A stretch of DNA of 64,000 nucleotides from JACOMS01 sp051252005 (GCA_051252005.1 JBPOEZ010000003.1:449520-513519), one strand, 5' to 3'; positions 44,431 through 53,092 are shown, counted from the first letter of the stretch. Notes: generated by a model not told the origin, from the sequence alone. Translations and numbers: made by a program.

Positions 44431-44753
44431 CCATTATGATCCAATCTGGCGACGAAAACTTTCAATCCCTTCTCAGTGACTATGCTGCCCCTATCGAAGA
44501 TGATGGATTTTCAGAGACCGTTCTGCGTATGGCCAGAGACCGCGAAACACGGCTGAAACGTCTTAAATTTGGGTTTCTAGCGGCCGGCTGTTTTCTTGGC
44601 GGCATGATCGCAGCCACGCAGCTTAAATCCATGCTCCGCTTTGCGGCTGATGTTACGCTTCCACAACAACCCTTATGGACCCTCCTCATCGCCATTATTT
44701 TCGCATTTGTAGTTTGGGCAACACTTGATAATAAAGACGCAGGATTTTTGTAA
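44427..44753 (+). CDS. Membrane protein, candidate anti-sigma factor
   Basis: A 108-residue protein with a polar N-terminal segment (about 1-45) and two hydrophobic helices (about 50-66 and 82-98). Its start overlaps the sigma factor stop by four bases, the usual position of an anti-sigma factor. The cytoplasmic N-terminal part is short for a zinc-type anti-sigma domain and no HXXXCXXC motif is present. If it is an anti-sigma factor, it is an unusual small one. Confidence 0.55.
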   Translation: MTIMIQSGDENFQSLLSDYAAPIEDDGFSETVLRMARDRETRLKRLKFGFLAAGCFLGGMIAATQLKSMLRFAADVTLPQQPLWTLLIAIIFAFVVWATLDNKDAGFL

Positions 44754-44767
44754 TCGGAGTTTAAATC

Positions 44768-45583
44768 TTGTCGTCATCTCTCTTGTCTGAAAAATATCTC
44801 GCCCGCCCCGGCCAGGCTTTTGACCTGTCCTCTCGGCCAACGCGCGTGTCTCTATTTGACGGAAAGTCGGAAGCCAAAGACTTCATCAAAGATCAGGCCA
44901 AAGCTATATCGAAGCTCTCTCACCGCTTGTACGGCGAAGCATCGCAAAGCCTGCTTATCATTTTACAAGGGATGGACACGTCCGGAAAAGACGGCACGAC
45001 GTCCGCTCTTTTTCACCGGACACCGCCTCTCAATGTTAATGTTAAAAGCTTCAAAGCGCCGACCAAAACTGAACTTGCCCATGATTATCTCTGGCGTGTT
45101 CATCAAGCCTGTCCGGGCAAGGGACAGATCACGGTTTTCAACCGGTCTCAATATGAAGACGTGCTCGTAGTAAAAGTGCGAGAATTTGCACCCGCAGAGA
45201 AAGTTGAGCAGCGCTACGAGCAAATCAATCAGTTTGAAAAACACCTGACTGAAAACGGCACGCACATATTAAAGTTTATGCTGAACATCTCTCATGGAAC
45301 ACAAGGCGAGCGCCTGCGCGATCGTCTTGTCGTTCCAGGGAAAAGGTGGAAGTTCAATCCGGGCGATCTCGAAGACCGCGCGCTCTGGCCAGATTTTATG
45401 GCCGCCTACCAGACAATGGTAGAGCGCACCTCAACAGAACATGCGCCGTGGCACGTAATCCCGTCAGACTCGCGCTCCAATAGGAACGCGATCATTACAG
45501 ACATTGTCCGTAAAAAGCTTGATGATATGAATCCGAATTATCCGGATCCAGGCTATCGGCCCAGCGATTTTAATATCGCATAA
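44768..45583 (+). CDS. ppk2: Polyphosphate kinase 2
   Basis: A 271-residue PPK2-family enzyme that moves phosphate between polyphosphate and nucleotides. Walker A QGMDTSGKDGT, the lid region and the Walker B FNRSQYEDVLVV are conserved, as is the substrate region NHKHVS-like KAPTKTELAHDYLWRVH. The start codon is TTG with GGAG ten bases before. PPK2 class (AMP-, ADP- or NDP-phosphorylating) cannot be firmly told from the sequence. It follows the sigma factor group by 14 bases, so it may share its control. Confidence 0.92.
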   Translation: MSSSLLSEKYLARPGQAFDLSSRPTRVSLFDGKSEAKDFIKDQAKAISKLSHRLYGEASQSLLIILQGMDTSGKDGTTSALFHRTPPLNVNVKSFKAPTKTELAHDYLWRVHQACPGKGQITVFNRSQYEDVLVVKVREFAPAEKVEQRYEQINQFEKHLTENGTHILKFMLNISHGTQGERLRDRLVVPGKRWKFNPGDLEDRALWPDFMAAYQTMVERTSTEHAPWHVIPSDSRSNRNAIITDIVRKKLDDMNPNYPDPGYRPSDFNIA

Positions 45584-45588
45584 AACCA

Positions 45589-45601
45589 GCCTATAATAGG
45601 C
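45589..45601. terminator. Weak bidirectional hairpin
   Basis: GCCTA, loop taa, TAGGC between the convergent ppk2 and small-protein genes, with T-rich sequence on each side. The stem is short, so this is tentative. Confidence 0.3.
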
Positions 45602-45617
45602 CAGCTTTATTTAGCAT

Positions 45618-45776
45618 TTAGATAGCGCGGTTTGCGCGGCGGGCACGGCGAGTTGTACGCTTGGCAATAATTGAACCGTTATTACGTTCACGGCGAGCCT
45701 GTGCGCCTTCAAATGTTGGAGCGAATGTTTGCGGCTTTTGCGCTGAAAATTCTGTTCCGTTAAAAAATGTAGTCAT
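45618..45776 (-). CDS. Small basic protein, function unknown
   Basis: A 52-residue protein. The start at ATG 45776 has an excellent RBS (AAGGAGACGACA). The C-terminal third is strongly basic (KRTTRRARRANRAI), which suggests nucleic acid binding; the N-terminal half is polar and aromatic. No family recognised. It is too short for homology calls, but its RBS argues that it is translated. Confidence 0.5.
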   Translation of the reverse strand: MTTFFNGTEFSAQKPQTFAPTFEGAQARRERNNGSIIAKRTTRRARRANRAI

Positions 45777-45935
45777 TGTCGTCTCCTTAGCGGCCGATGG
45801 CATGTCGACCTTTTCTGTTGGCGCTCATATAGTGAGAACAAAATAAAAAGGTACACCCAAGGACAGCGTATGAGACATGCATAATTGCATAGGTAAAATT
45901 AGAACGCGGTTAACACACTGAACTTACTTGATTTT

Positions 45936-46766
45936 TCAATTACTCGATGCGGACAGTATGTAAGTCTTGCTTGCTACGGTCACATTGGACGGGCGCTTGT
46001 TCGTTTCGAACCAATCCCAACCTTCTTGGAGATTCTTCCAAAAAGGCGCGTTCAAATCGCCTTCATACCGCCTCAAATTTTCGTCAGTCATAGGAAACGG
46101 GAAAATATGCACGCGGACAAAAGATTGCCCCTTTTCAAAGGCCGCATCCATCAGCGTATAAATCTCCTCAATACCGTCATCAGTCATAGCATAGCACCCG
46201 ACTGAGACGCAGTTCCCATGCACCATGAGAAAGTCACCGGTACGGCCATGGGCGCGGTCATAAGCATTTGGATAGCCAAGGTTAAAACTAAGATGATAAC
46301 TCGACCACGGGTTCATCTGATTTGGTTTCACAAAATAAAACCCTTCAGGCGATTGCCCATCGCCCTGCTTCAGCTTTGGCCCGAGCTGCCCAGACCACGT
46401 ACAAATCTCGTAAGTTTTAAATATTTCAAATTCACCGCTAGCCGTTCTGATGAAAACTTCCAATCGGCCTTTACTTGGCTGTTCTGGACTTGGCTGTTCT
46501 GGTGTCGTCTTTAAAATGCGAATGAAGACAGGATCGCCCAGAGACATATTTTGAAGGGACAAACTGGCTTCAAGCCCTGACTTTTTGCGGGCAATGGACG
46601 CCTTCGCCCTTTTGGATGTGGGCGTGACTTTCACACTTGAAGCCTGAGCGCTTGCTTGCGCCATGACGGCCTCTTGTCCTGCCCATAAAAAAACCGCAAC
46701 CCCCAGAAGGGTTGCGGCCAATATAGTAGCACTCAAACGCAGACCAAATGTCATGCGTTTGACCAT
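45936..46766 (-). CDS. YafK-like L,D-transpeptidase-fold murein enzyme
   Basis: A 276-residue protein with an N-terminal signal segment (about 8-34) and a YkuD-fold catalytic domain. The catalytic motif HGNCVSVGCYAM has the essential Cys, His and Ser-Gly. The sequence most resembles the YafK/DpaA branch, which in Escherichia coli cuts the bond between Braun lipoprotein and peptidoglycan, rather than the classical crosslinking enzymes. It lies three bases downstream of the Kbp gene on the same strand, hinting at joint envelope roles. Confidence 0.82.
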   Translation of the reverse strand: MVKRMTFGLRLSATILAATLLGVAVFLWAGQEAVMAQASAQASSVKVTPTSKRAKASIARKKSGLEASLSLQNMSLGDPVFIRILKTTPEQPSPEQPSKGRLEVFIRTASGEFEIFKTYEICTWSGQLGPKLKQGDGQSPEGFYFVKPNQMNPWSSYHLSFNLGYPNAYDRAHGRTGDFLMVHGNCVSVGCYAMTDDGIEEIYTLMDAAFEKGQSFVRVHIFPFPMTDENLRRYEGDLNAPFWKNLQEGWDWFETNKRPSNVTVASKTYILSASSN

Positions 46767-46769
46767 GCT

Positions 46770-47225
46770 TTAAGAGTTTGCCGTAGCAATTGCCGGGATG
46801 CGTAAAACTTGGCCAGGATAGATTTTATCCGGATCAGAAAGCATTGGTTTATTCGCTTCAAAGATTTCAGGATAAAGCTTCCATGTGCCGTAATATTTTT
46901 TAGAAATCGCAGACAATGAATCGCCTGACACAACTGTGTGGAACTGCGATTCTCGTCCAGTGACGCCAACTGCGGCTTCGTCTGTTACGCCGCCAACGCC
47001 TTCGACGTTACCAACGGCGAGAATGATTTTCTCTTTCATTTCCTGCGATACAGCTTGGCCTTTGACGGATACATTGCCTTCGTCGTCAACGTGAATATCA
47101 ACGCCTGTTGTATCAAGGCCGAGATCGTCAGCTTCTTTTTTGAGGGTCTCTTCGGCTTCTTTGCCTTTGAAAATTTTACCAAGACCGCGACCGGCCGCTT
47201 TTACGAAAGGTATCATACCAAACAT
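46770..47225 (-). CDS. kbp: BON-LysM protein (Kbp/YgaU-like)
   Basis: A 151-residue protein with an N-terminal BON-type domain (about 30-90) and a C-terminal LysM domain (HTVVSGDSLSAISKKYYG... about 95-145). Together this is the architecture of the potassium-binding protein Kbp (YgaU), which binds K+ in the cytoplasm, and of related peptidoglycan-binding BON/LysM proteins. No signal peptide is visible, which fits Kbp. GGAGAACACT lies before the ATG. It precedes the YafK-like gene. Confidence 0.85.
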   Translation of the reverse strand: MFGMIPFVKAAGRGLGKIFKGKEAEETLKKEADDLGLDTTGVDIHVDDEGNVSVKGQAVSQEMKEKIILAVGNVEGVGGVTDEAAVGVTGRESQFHTVVSGDSLSAISKKYYGTWKLYPEIFEANKPMLSDPDKIYPGQVLRIPAIATANS

Positions 47226-47251
47226 AGTGTTCTCCTAAATTGCAGCCAGCC

Positions 47252-47611
47252 CTATGCTTCCTGCCATAATTCTATTTTTATACCTTCCGGATCAATAAAC
47301 CACCCAAAAATACCGTATTCTGTGTCTTCGACCTCGCCAATAACAGCTGCCCCGCCAGATTTAGCCTTTTTGATAAGCCCGCGCACATCATCTACCCGCA
47401 AATTGATCATGAATTTATGCTCCGAAGGTTCCAGATAAGTCGAATCCCCTTTGAAAGGCGACATCATCGTTCTGCCTTTACCGTCAGTGTCCCATTCTAT
47501 CGAACCCCACTCGGCAACATCAACGCCCATATGCTCGGCCCACCACGCGCGGTAGCGTTCCACATCCGCGCACTTAAAAAACACGCCGCCTAGTCCTAAA
47601 ATTTTAGCCAT
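47252..47611 (-). CDS. Glyoxalase/bleomycin resistance (VOC) family protein
   Basis: A 119-residue single VOC-domain protein. The start GLGGVFFKCADVERYRAWW, FMINLRVDDVRGLI and the terminal GIFGWFIDPEGIKIELWQ are characteristic; conserved Glu at the end is a likely metal ligand. The reaction cannot be told. GGAGGACGAT precedes ATG. It is 26 bases upstream of the Kbp gene on the same strand. Confidence 0.88.
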   Translation of the reverse strand: MAKILGLGGVFFKCADVERYRAWWAEHMGVDVAEWGSIEWDTDGKGRTMMSPFKGDSTYLEPSEHKFMINLRVDDVRGLIKKAKSGGAAVIGEVEDTEYGIFGWFIDPEGIKIELWQEA

Positions 47612-47757
47612 ATCGTCCTCCCAGTTGATGGCCTGTATAGAAGAGCCATGCGGCGTCTACGTCAAGTCTCATTCATCCCCGCATATCCGCTCTGCAAGTG
47701 ATCACTTTTTCGTAATGCGGCTTGCGGCACATGGCGCGTCCCTTTACAGCAGTTTGC

Positions 47758-49128
47758 ATGACCCAAAAGCTACCAGAAACAACTCCGTCTCCTATAATAG
47801 AGAATAAAGCGCAAATGATCGAACGCCTCGCGTCCGGCAGCAAGCCCAAAGATCAATGGCGCATTGGCACAGAACACGAGAAAATCGGGTTCTGTCTCGA
47901 AAAGAAAACACCGCTCCCCTATGAGGGTGACTGCTCCATCAAGGCAATGCTTGAAGGCTTGCAACGTTTTGACTGGGAGCCTGTTGTTGAAGGCGGACAT
48001 CTTATCGCCCTCAAACGAGACGGCGCATCTGTGTCTTTGGAACCCGGCGGACAGTTAGAACTCTCCGGCGCGCCTTTGGAGCGCGTACACCAAACCTGCG
48101 GCGAAGTCAGCCGCCACTTGCGCGAAGTCAAAGAAGTCGCAGACGAAATGGGCGCGGGCTTTCTCTCCCTAGGATTCCGCCCCAATACAAAACTCGAAGA
48201 CGTGCCGATTATGCCGAAAGGGCGCTACAAAATCATGCGCGCCTATATGCCGACAGTCGGCACGCACGGCCTAGAAATGATGTTCCGCACCTGCACAGTG
48301 CAGACCAACCTCGACTTTGCCTCCGAAGCCGACATGGTGAAAAAGTTTCGCGTAAGCCTCGCCTTGCAGCCTCTTGGCACCGCTTTATTCGCTAATTCGC
48401 CGTTCAAAGACGGCAAGCTCAACGGTTACAAATCTTACCGATCGCGCATTTGGCTTGATACGGATTCTGACCGCTCCGGCATGCTCCCCTTTGTTTTTGA
48501 CGAGGGTTTCGGCTTTGAACAATATATAGATTACGCCTTGGATGTTCCGATGTACTTTGTCCACAGAGGCGGCGATTACCTTGATGCCAGCGGAAAGTCC
48601 TTCAAAGATTTCCTAGACGGAAAGCTGAGTACAGTTCCGGGCGAGAAACCCACCATTAGCGATTTTGACGATCACCTCTCTACGATTTTCCCTGAAGTCC
48701 GCCTGAAAACATTTCTTGAAATGCGCGGCTCGGATACAGGCCCTTGGGGGGAGCTGTGCGCGTTCCCTGCCTTCTGGGTTGGTCTTTTATATGACCAGAC
48801 CTCGCTTGATGCTGCGTGGGATCTTGTCAAAGACTGGACCGCAGAAGAGCGCGACCAAATGCGCCGCGATGTGCCGCGCCTTGGACTGCAAACACCGTTT
48901 AGAAACGGCACCCTGCAAGACATTGCGATACAAGCCCTCAAAATCAGCCGCGCTGGCCTTAACGCTCGCAATCTTCTGAACGCTCACGGGGAAAATGAAA
49001 CAGTCTTCTTGCAAGAGCTAGACGAGTTCGCCCGCACAGGCAAAACCAACGCAGACCGCCTCATCGACCTTTATAACGGCGACTGGAACGGCGATATTAT
49101 GCAGGCCTATACAGACTGTATTTATTAA
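47758..49128 (+). CDS. gshA: Glutamate-cysteine ligase (plant/proteobacterial type)
   Basis: A 456-residue enzyme catalysing the first step of glutathione synthesis, joining glutamate and cysteine with ATP. The N-terminal WRIGTEHEKIGF motif, SLEPGGQLELSG and MFRTCTVQTNLDF are typical of the type found in plants and Alphaproteobacteria. I place the start at ATG 47758 (MTQKLPETT); a longer frame from 47722 has no clear RBS either. It stands alone on the plus strand. The glutathione-dependent maleyl isomerase at 19430 would use its product. Confidence 0.93.
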   Translation: MTQKLPETTPSPIIENKAQMIERLASGSKPKDQWRIGTEHEKIGFCLEKKTPLPYEGDCSIKAMLEGLQRFDWEPVVEGGHLIALKRDGASVSLEPGGQLELSGAPLERVHQTCGEVSRHLREVKEVADEMGAGFLSLGFRPNTKLEDVPIMPKGRYKIMRAYMPTVGTHGLEMMFRTCTVQTNLDFASEADMVKKFRVSLALQPLGTALFANSPFKDGKLNGYKSYRSRIWLDTDSDRSGMLPFVFDEGFGFEQYIDYALDVPMYFVHRGGDYLDASGKSFKDFLDGKLSTVPGEKPTISDFDDHLSTIFPEVRLKTFLEMRGSDTGPWGELCAFPAFWVGLLYDQTSLDAAWDLVKDWTAEERDQMRRDVPRLGLQTPFRNGTLQDIAIQALKISRAGLNARNLLNAHGENETVFLQELDEFARTGKTNADRLIDLYNGDWNGDIMQAYTDCIY

Positions 49129-49144
49129 ATAGGTGCCGCTTTTT

Positions 49145-49160
49145 TTAACTCGCCATTAAC
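49145..49160 (+). promoter_or_regulatory. CtrA box upstream of an 87-residue hypothetical
   Basis: TTAA-CTCGCCA-TTAAC is an exact full CtrA consensus. It sits 90 bases upstream of the start at 49250. A GANTC site follows at 49202. Confidence 0.65.
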
Positions 49161-49249
49161 CGCGTTTCTTAGGTCCTTCGTAACCTTGATTTATGAACCC
49201 TGAATCTGGCTTTAACGAGATGTCAAAGCCTTAGTGTCATAAGGCGGCC

Positions 49250-49513
49250 ATGGATGAAAACACTTTAAGAACGGTGGGGAAGTGGGCGCAATCCAAGGTG
49301 GACTCGGGAGAAGAACCACCTTGGACGTTTCATAAGCTTAAGCAACTCGCGCAGATTACGAGCGAGCTTGCGGACGGTATGGACGCTGCGATCATGATCG
49401 AAACGGACAGGGCAGAGAGGCCAAAGGCCCCTGCCCTGCTTCCGGAAAATGTTATTGCCATTGAGAGCTTTAGGTCCTCGCAAAACGCGCCGGACATAGC
49501 CCTCCCAACTTAG
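49250..49513 (+). CDS. Small hypothetical protein with CtrA box
   Basis: An 87-residue protein with no signal peptide or membrane helix. An amphipathic helix (WTFHKLKQLAQITSELADGMDAA) is the main recognisable feature; the C-terminal part is polar. No family recognised. AAGGCGG lies close to its ATG. The CtrA box 90 bases upstream suggests expression tied to the cell cycle, so it could be a regulatory or division-linked small protein; that is inference. Confidence 0.55.
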   Translation: MDENTLRTVGKWAQSKVDSGEEPPWTFHKLKQLAQITSELADGMDAAIMIETDRAERPKAPALLPENVIAIESFRSSQNAPDIALPT

Positions 49514-49535
49514 CTTGTCTCAAACGCCAGTTATT

Positions 49536-49889
49536 TTATGCAAACGGTGACCGCGCAACAATAGGCGCAGTGTCAGAAGGACGGTCTTTAACCAACGGCG
49601 AAAACTGTTTTGCGAGGTAATGCGCTGCGCCCTCCCGGGTGGTTTCGTCCGCCATTTCTGCCCATGTAACCATGAGCGGGCCATTTTGCTTATATCGCAT
49701 GATCTGTAAATTAAGCTTATGCTCGGTAAGACGGCTTGCGATATTCCCGTGGCCGATCCGAACAATGCGCGGGTTCTCGCCGCCGTGCCAGATAATATAA
49801 ATGCCCGTCGCATGAACATGCGTCAGATCCAAATGGGATAGATTAAGCCATTTACTATCTAAACTTTTTACCCAGGCTAATTGTAGCAC
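49536..49889 (-). CDS. GIY-YIG-like protein, probably degenerate
   Basis: A 117-residue protein resembling the GIY-YIG nuclease fold: GIYIIWHGGENPR, VRIGHGNIASRLTEH with its helix arginine, and a later glutamate in REGAAHYLAKQFSP. The second motif is V-R-I-G rather than YIG, so nuclease activity is uncertain. The start at GTG 49889 has AAGGAG eight bases before it. It is downstream of the TPR-like gene on the same strand. Confidence 0.6.
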   Translation of the reverse strand: MLQLAWVKSLDSKWLNLSHLDLTHVHATGIYIIWHGGENPRIVRIGHGNIASRLTEHKLNLQIMRYKQNGPLMVTWAEMADETTREGAAHYLAKQFSPLVKDRPSDTAPIVARSPFA

Positions 49890-50009
49890 GCGAATCACTC
49901 CTTGATACCTCAAGAGACTCGCACGCCGTAGGCGAACTTGTCAAAGACAGGATGTGAAGCCGTCAGCAATTTTTTTCTTAGCGTTACGCAAGCACGCTTA
50001 TGCAGCGCC

Positions 50010-50435
50010 CTAAGCGGCACCCTTAAGAGCGGTGTCATGGCCATACTGAGCCAGAAGGTTTCGGGCCAAACCGTAATTGCGCTTAAGCGCCTTGCGAAGG
50101 TTTTGATCGCCGAGCAATGAGGCCAAAGTAATGGCATCCCTGTAAGCATCAATTGCGTGAGATAAAGCCTCGACATCTTGATTAGCCTGTCCGAGCGTTA
50201 AAAGCGTGTCTGCGAGGGTTTGGCGGATTACCGCCTTCTCGCGCGGTGTCGCGCCTTGTGAGTAATATTCATTGGCTTCGCGCAATGCTTCGACAGCTTG
50301 GATAAGCGGCCCAGTTTCGCCTGTTTGCGATGCCAGCAAAATCATCTGCGCCGCAAGCTCGCGGTTTAGCAGTGATAGTTCCTGCGTAGTTTGCTTATAG
50401 TCTCTCCTGAGACCGAGTTTTGTACGTCCCAACAT
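50010..50435 (-). CDS. TPR-like helical repeat protein
   Basis: A 141-residue, all-helical protein with repeated pairs of helices of the Sel1/TPR kind (GPLIQAVEALREANEYYS, DVEALSHAIDAYRDAITLA, and a helix in front). It has no signal peptide, so a cytoplasmic protein-interaction role is likely. AGGAGAAACGT precedes the ATG. The partner is unknown. Confidence 0.6.
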   Translation of the reverse strand: MLGRTKLGLRRDYKQTTQELSLLNRELAAQMILLASQTGETGPLIQAVEALREANEYYSQGATPREKAVIRQTLADTLLTLGQANQDVEALSHAIDAYRDAITLASLLGDQNLRKALKRNYGLARNLLAQYGHDTALKGAA

Positions 50436-50524
50436 ACGTTTCTCCTCTTTCCACGCGGCTATATTGAAGAAAGGGCGTTAAGAGAGCGTGTATAATGGGG
50501 TTAAGGAAGGGTAAAAGCTACATT

Positions 50525-50546
50525 TGCGCCACTATTGCGCCACTAT
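50525..50546. repeat. 11-base tandem duplication at the end of the DUF2726 gene
   Basis: TGCGCCACTAT occurs twice in direct contact (50525-50535 and 50536-50546). The stop codon of the minus-strand gene falls within the left copy. Confidence 0.7.
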
Positions 50547-51047
50547 CTCTGAAATAAGGGCCTGACAGCGCTGCAAATAATCTTCGTCATGCCCAATACG
50601 GCGCAGCGGAATATTGGCCGCTTTAAAAAGTCCATTTTTGAGTGTGTCGGAATGGAATGCTTCCGGCCCGTCATGATGCGGTCCGTCCAGCTCTATCGCC
50701 ATTACCGGCGCCCCGACATTATCAATGATAAGAAAGTCTACATGTCGGGACTTCACACGGGCCCGCAGCTTCCACCGCGCTTCTGCGTTTTTGACCGATG
50801 GCTTTACGCCAATAATGTCTTCAAGCCTGACTTTAGACATGACGAAATAGTCTTCCGGTATCACCCTCACCAAAACGAGGAAAAACCGAAGCTCCGCTCG
50901 GCTCGCGAAAAGGCTGGGAGCGGCCTCGAACTGATTATAGGTGCGCTGGTCCGACGGCGCAGTTTTTGGCGGCGAGAACTTAGGCCGAGCAAACACCCAC
51001 ACACAAACGGCGGCAGACACAAGCATAAGGAAGATGACTTCAAACAT
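50532..51047 (-). CDS. DUF2726 protein with N-terminal membrane anchor
   Basis: A 171-residue protein: one hydrophobic helix at the N-terminus (about 2-20) and a C-terminal DUF2726 domain (about 50-165), recognisable from the SRHVDFLIID-IELDGPHH pattern. That domain belongs to the PD-(D/E)XK nuclease superfold; the FLI and ELDG strands hold the probable catalytic acidic residues. The role is unknown. I choose ATG 51047, close to the RBS GAAGG; a TTG at 51077 is less likely. It ends inside an 11-base duplication. Confidence 0.72.
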   Translation of the reverse strand: MFEVIFLMLVSAAVCVWVFARPKFSPPKTAPSDQRTYNQFEAAPSLFASRAELRFFLVLVRVIPEDYFVMSKVRLEDIIGVKPSVKNAEARWKLRARVKSRHVDFLIIDNVGAPVMAIELDGPHHDGPEAFHSDTLKNGLFKAANIPLRRIGHDEDYLQRCQALISEIVAQ

Positions 51048-51131
51048 ACCTTCTCTATGGGCAAAGATATTTAACAAAGCGCTATGAAGTGTGATTTGCG
51101 GCGCGACCGTAAAAAGAATAGCCGCGTTCTC

Positions 51132-51806
51132 ATGACAGATCTAACCACATTTACCCCGCGCCCCATCCCAGGAAGAAGCCCGCTTTCTGGCCGCTATGTT
51201 GATCTTCTGCCTGTCGATTGGCCTCTACATGGGGAAGAGCTCTTCAAAGCCACCTGCGGCGCTGAAGACGCAGATCTCTGGACCTATATTTCATTTGGGC
51301 CTTTCGCCGAAGCGCAGCACCTTAGCGGCACCATGTTTATGGCCGCCAAAGCCAAAGACTGGGAAACCCTCGCGATTTGCGCGCCCGATACAGGCCGTGT
51401 TCTCGGCACTGCCAGCTATATGCGCGTTAGGCCAGGCGCGGGTAGCGTCGAAGCCGGATGCATTGTGTACGGACGTGCCCTGCAAAAAACTCGTGCAGGA
51501 ACAGAAGCCATGTTTCTTATGGCAAGACACGCCTTTGATGATTTAGGGTACAGGCGCTATGAGTGGAAATGTGACAATCAGAACGCGGCGTCCAAAAAAG
51601 CCGCGCTGCGCTACGGATTTACCTATGAAGGGCTATTTCGGCAAGATCTTGTCATAAAGGGCAAAAACCGCGATACGGCTTGGTTCTCTATCATCGATAC
51701 AGAATGGCCCGCGATAAAGTCAGCATTTGAAGCGTGGCTTGATCCGGATAATTTTGACGCTCAAGGACAGCAAAAGCAGTCCCTCTCCGATTTTCGCGGC
51801 GCCTAA
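51132..51806 (+). CDS. GNAT-family N-acetyltransferase (RimJ/RimL-like)
   Basis: A 224-residue acetyltransferase. The middle strand and acetyl-CoA loop VLGTASYMRVRPGAGSVEAG and the final KKAALRYGFTYEGLF are typical of RimJ/RimL-type GNAT proteins, which acetylate N-termini, small amines or ribosomal proteins. The ATG 51132 (MTDLTTF) is taken because the frame from 51084 has a basic, non-homologous extension. It stands alone, and its end is convergent with mltB. Confidence 0.88.
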   Translation: MTDLTTFTPRPIPGRSPLSGRYVDLLPVDWPLHGEELFKATCGAEDADLWTYISFGPFAEAQHLSGTMFMAAKAKDWETLAICAPDTGRVLGTASYMRVRPGAGSVEAGCIVYGRALQKTRAGTEAMFLMARHAFDDLGYRRYEWKCDNQNAASKKAALRYGFTYEGLFRQDLVIKGKNRDTAWFSIIDTEWPAIKSAFEAWLDPDNFDAQGQQKQSLSDFRGA

Positions 51807-51835
51807 CTCACGCACTTCCTCTGGCGCCCTTAAAC

Positions 51836-53092
51836 CTAGCGCCCCATGATCCGTTTAAATAGGCGCTGCTCGACATAGCCATCAGCCGGAACGCCGTTGG
51901 CTTGTTGCCACGCCCGAATAGCGCGGCGAGAGTTCGGCCCGATTTGGCCATCAACACCGCCCGTATCATATCCTAAAGCCGTGAGACGCTTTTGCAGATC
52001 TTCTCTGTCAGTCAAAGACAGAGGCGCATCATCTTTAGGCCATAACTGCCTCACGCCAGGGTAGCCTTGCAGACTTTGAGCGAGGACATTTATCCCCATC
52101 GCGTAGCTTGTGGAGTTGTTATATTTCTTGATCACGTCAAAGTTTTTATAAGTCAGAAATTTTGGCCCCAGATGCCCTGCCGGAATAAGCAGCTTGGCCT
52201 CTAAGAAACCAGCGGATGGTGACCACTGCGCGCCGCCAAACGGCCGCACACCGAGAGCGGTCCATTCATTGACGGTTTTTTTGGCGTCGCCTGAAAGACT
52301 ATAATTAAAACCCTGCGGCAGCTCCACCTCGGCAAAGACAGGTTCCTGCCAACGCCATCCGTGGCGGGACAAGTAATGCGCGGCAGATCCAAGCGCGTCT
52401 TCCGGAGACGTCCATATATCGCGGTTACCATCATTATTAAAATCAACGGCATAGTCGCGGTAAGTCGTCGGAATAAATTGCATCATTCCCATGGCGCTCG
52501 CCCACGATCCCGTCAGCTGATCCGGTCGCACGTAACCAGATTTTACACTGTCGAAAATTCCAAATAATTCCCGTTCGCCAAAGGCTTGGCGGCGACCCTC
52601 AAAAGCGAATGTCGAAAGCGCGCTGACAATATCGTGGTTGCCCATGATTTGACCATAAGCGGATTCTAGCCCCCAAATGGCCGTCAAAATATAGCGGTCA
52701 ACAAAGTAGCGCTCTTCGACAGCAGTAAAAACATCCGCATTTTCGGCAAGCTTAGCCTTGCCGCCAGAGATGCGCGTAGCGTTGGCCGCATTATCCACAT
52801 AGGACCAAATTGGCTTTGTGAACTCTGGCTGGTCGCTATCGCGTTCAAGAGCAAGTTCATTAATCGTCGCCGAAGCCATAATAGAGCGAACCATCGCCGC
52901 GTCGTACCCGCGGCCGATTGCGCGTTTAATAAAGTCGGCTTTCCAAGCCTCAAACCGCTGCGACTGCGTAAGCGTCGGTGCTTTATGAGTTTGTGCACTC
53001 GCGGCCGCGTTACCTGCGGAAGGCGCGCTGGCACACGCTGGAAGCGAAAGAGCGGAAACGAAAATAAGAGAAGTCAAAATGCGTAATGTCAT
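51836..53092 (-). CDS. Lytic murein transglycosylase with peptidoglycan-binding domain (MltB-like)
   Basis: A 418-residue lipoprotein: signal and lipobox LPAC, then a lytic transglycosylase domain (about 40-330) with the catalytic glutamate in IWGLESAYGQIMGNHD and the motif SWASAMGMMQFIPTTY, then a C-terminal peptidoglycan-binding domain (about 355-415) with GPNSRRAIRAWQQANG. It cleaves glycan strands to 1,6-anhydro ends. A small palindrome TACCAA-ca-TTGGTA sits 11 bases upstream of the start. It is a single minus-strand gene. Confidence 0.92.
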   Translation of the reverse strand: MTLRILTSLIFVSALSLPACASAPSAGNAAASAQTHKAPTLTQSQRFEAWKADFIKRAIGRGYDAAMVRSIMASATINELALERDSDQPEFTKPIWSYVDNAANATRISGGKAKLAENADVFTAVEERYFVDRYILTAIWGLESAYGQIMGNHDIVSALSTFAFEGRRQAFGERELFGIFDSVKSGYVRPDQLTGSWASAMGMMQFIPTTYRDYAVDFNNDGNRDIWTSPEDALGSAAHYLSRHGWRWQEPVFAEVELPQGFNYSLSGDAKKTVNEWTALGVRPFGGAQWSPSAGFLEAKLLIPAGHLGPKFLTYKNFDVIKKYNNSTSYAMGINVLAQSLQGYPGVRQLWPKDDAPLSLTDREDLQKRLTALGYDTGGVDGQIGPNSRRAIRAWQQANGVPADGYVEQRLFKRIMGR

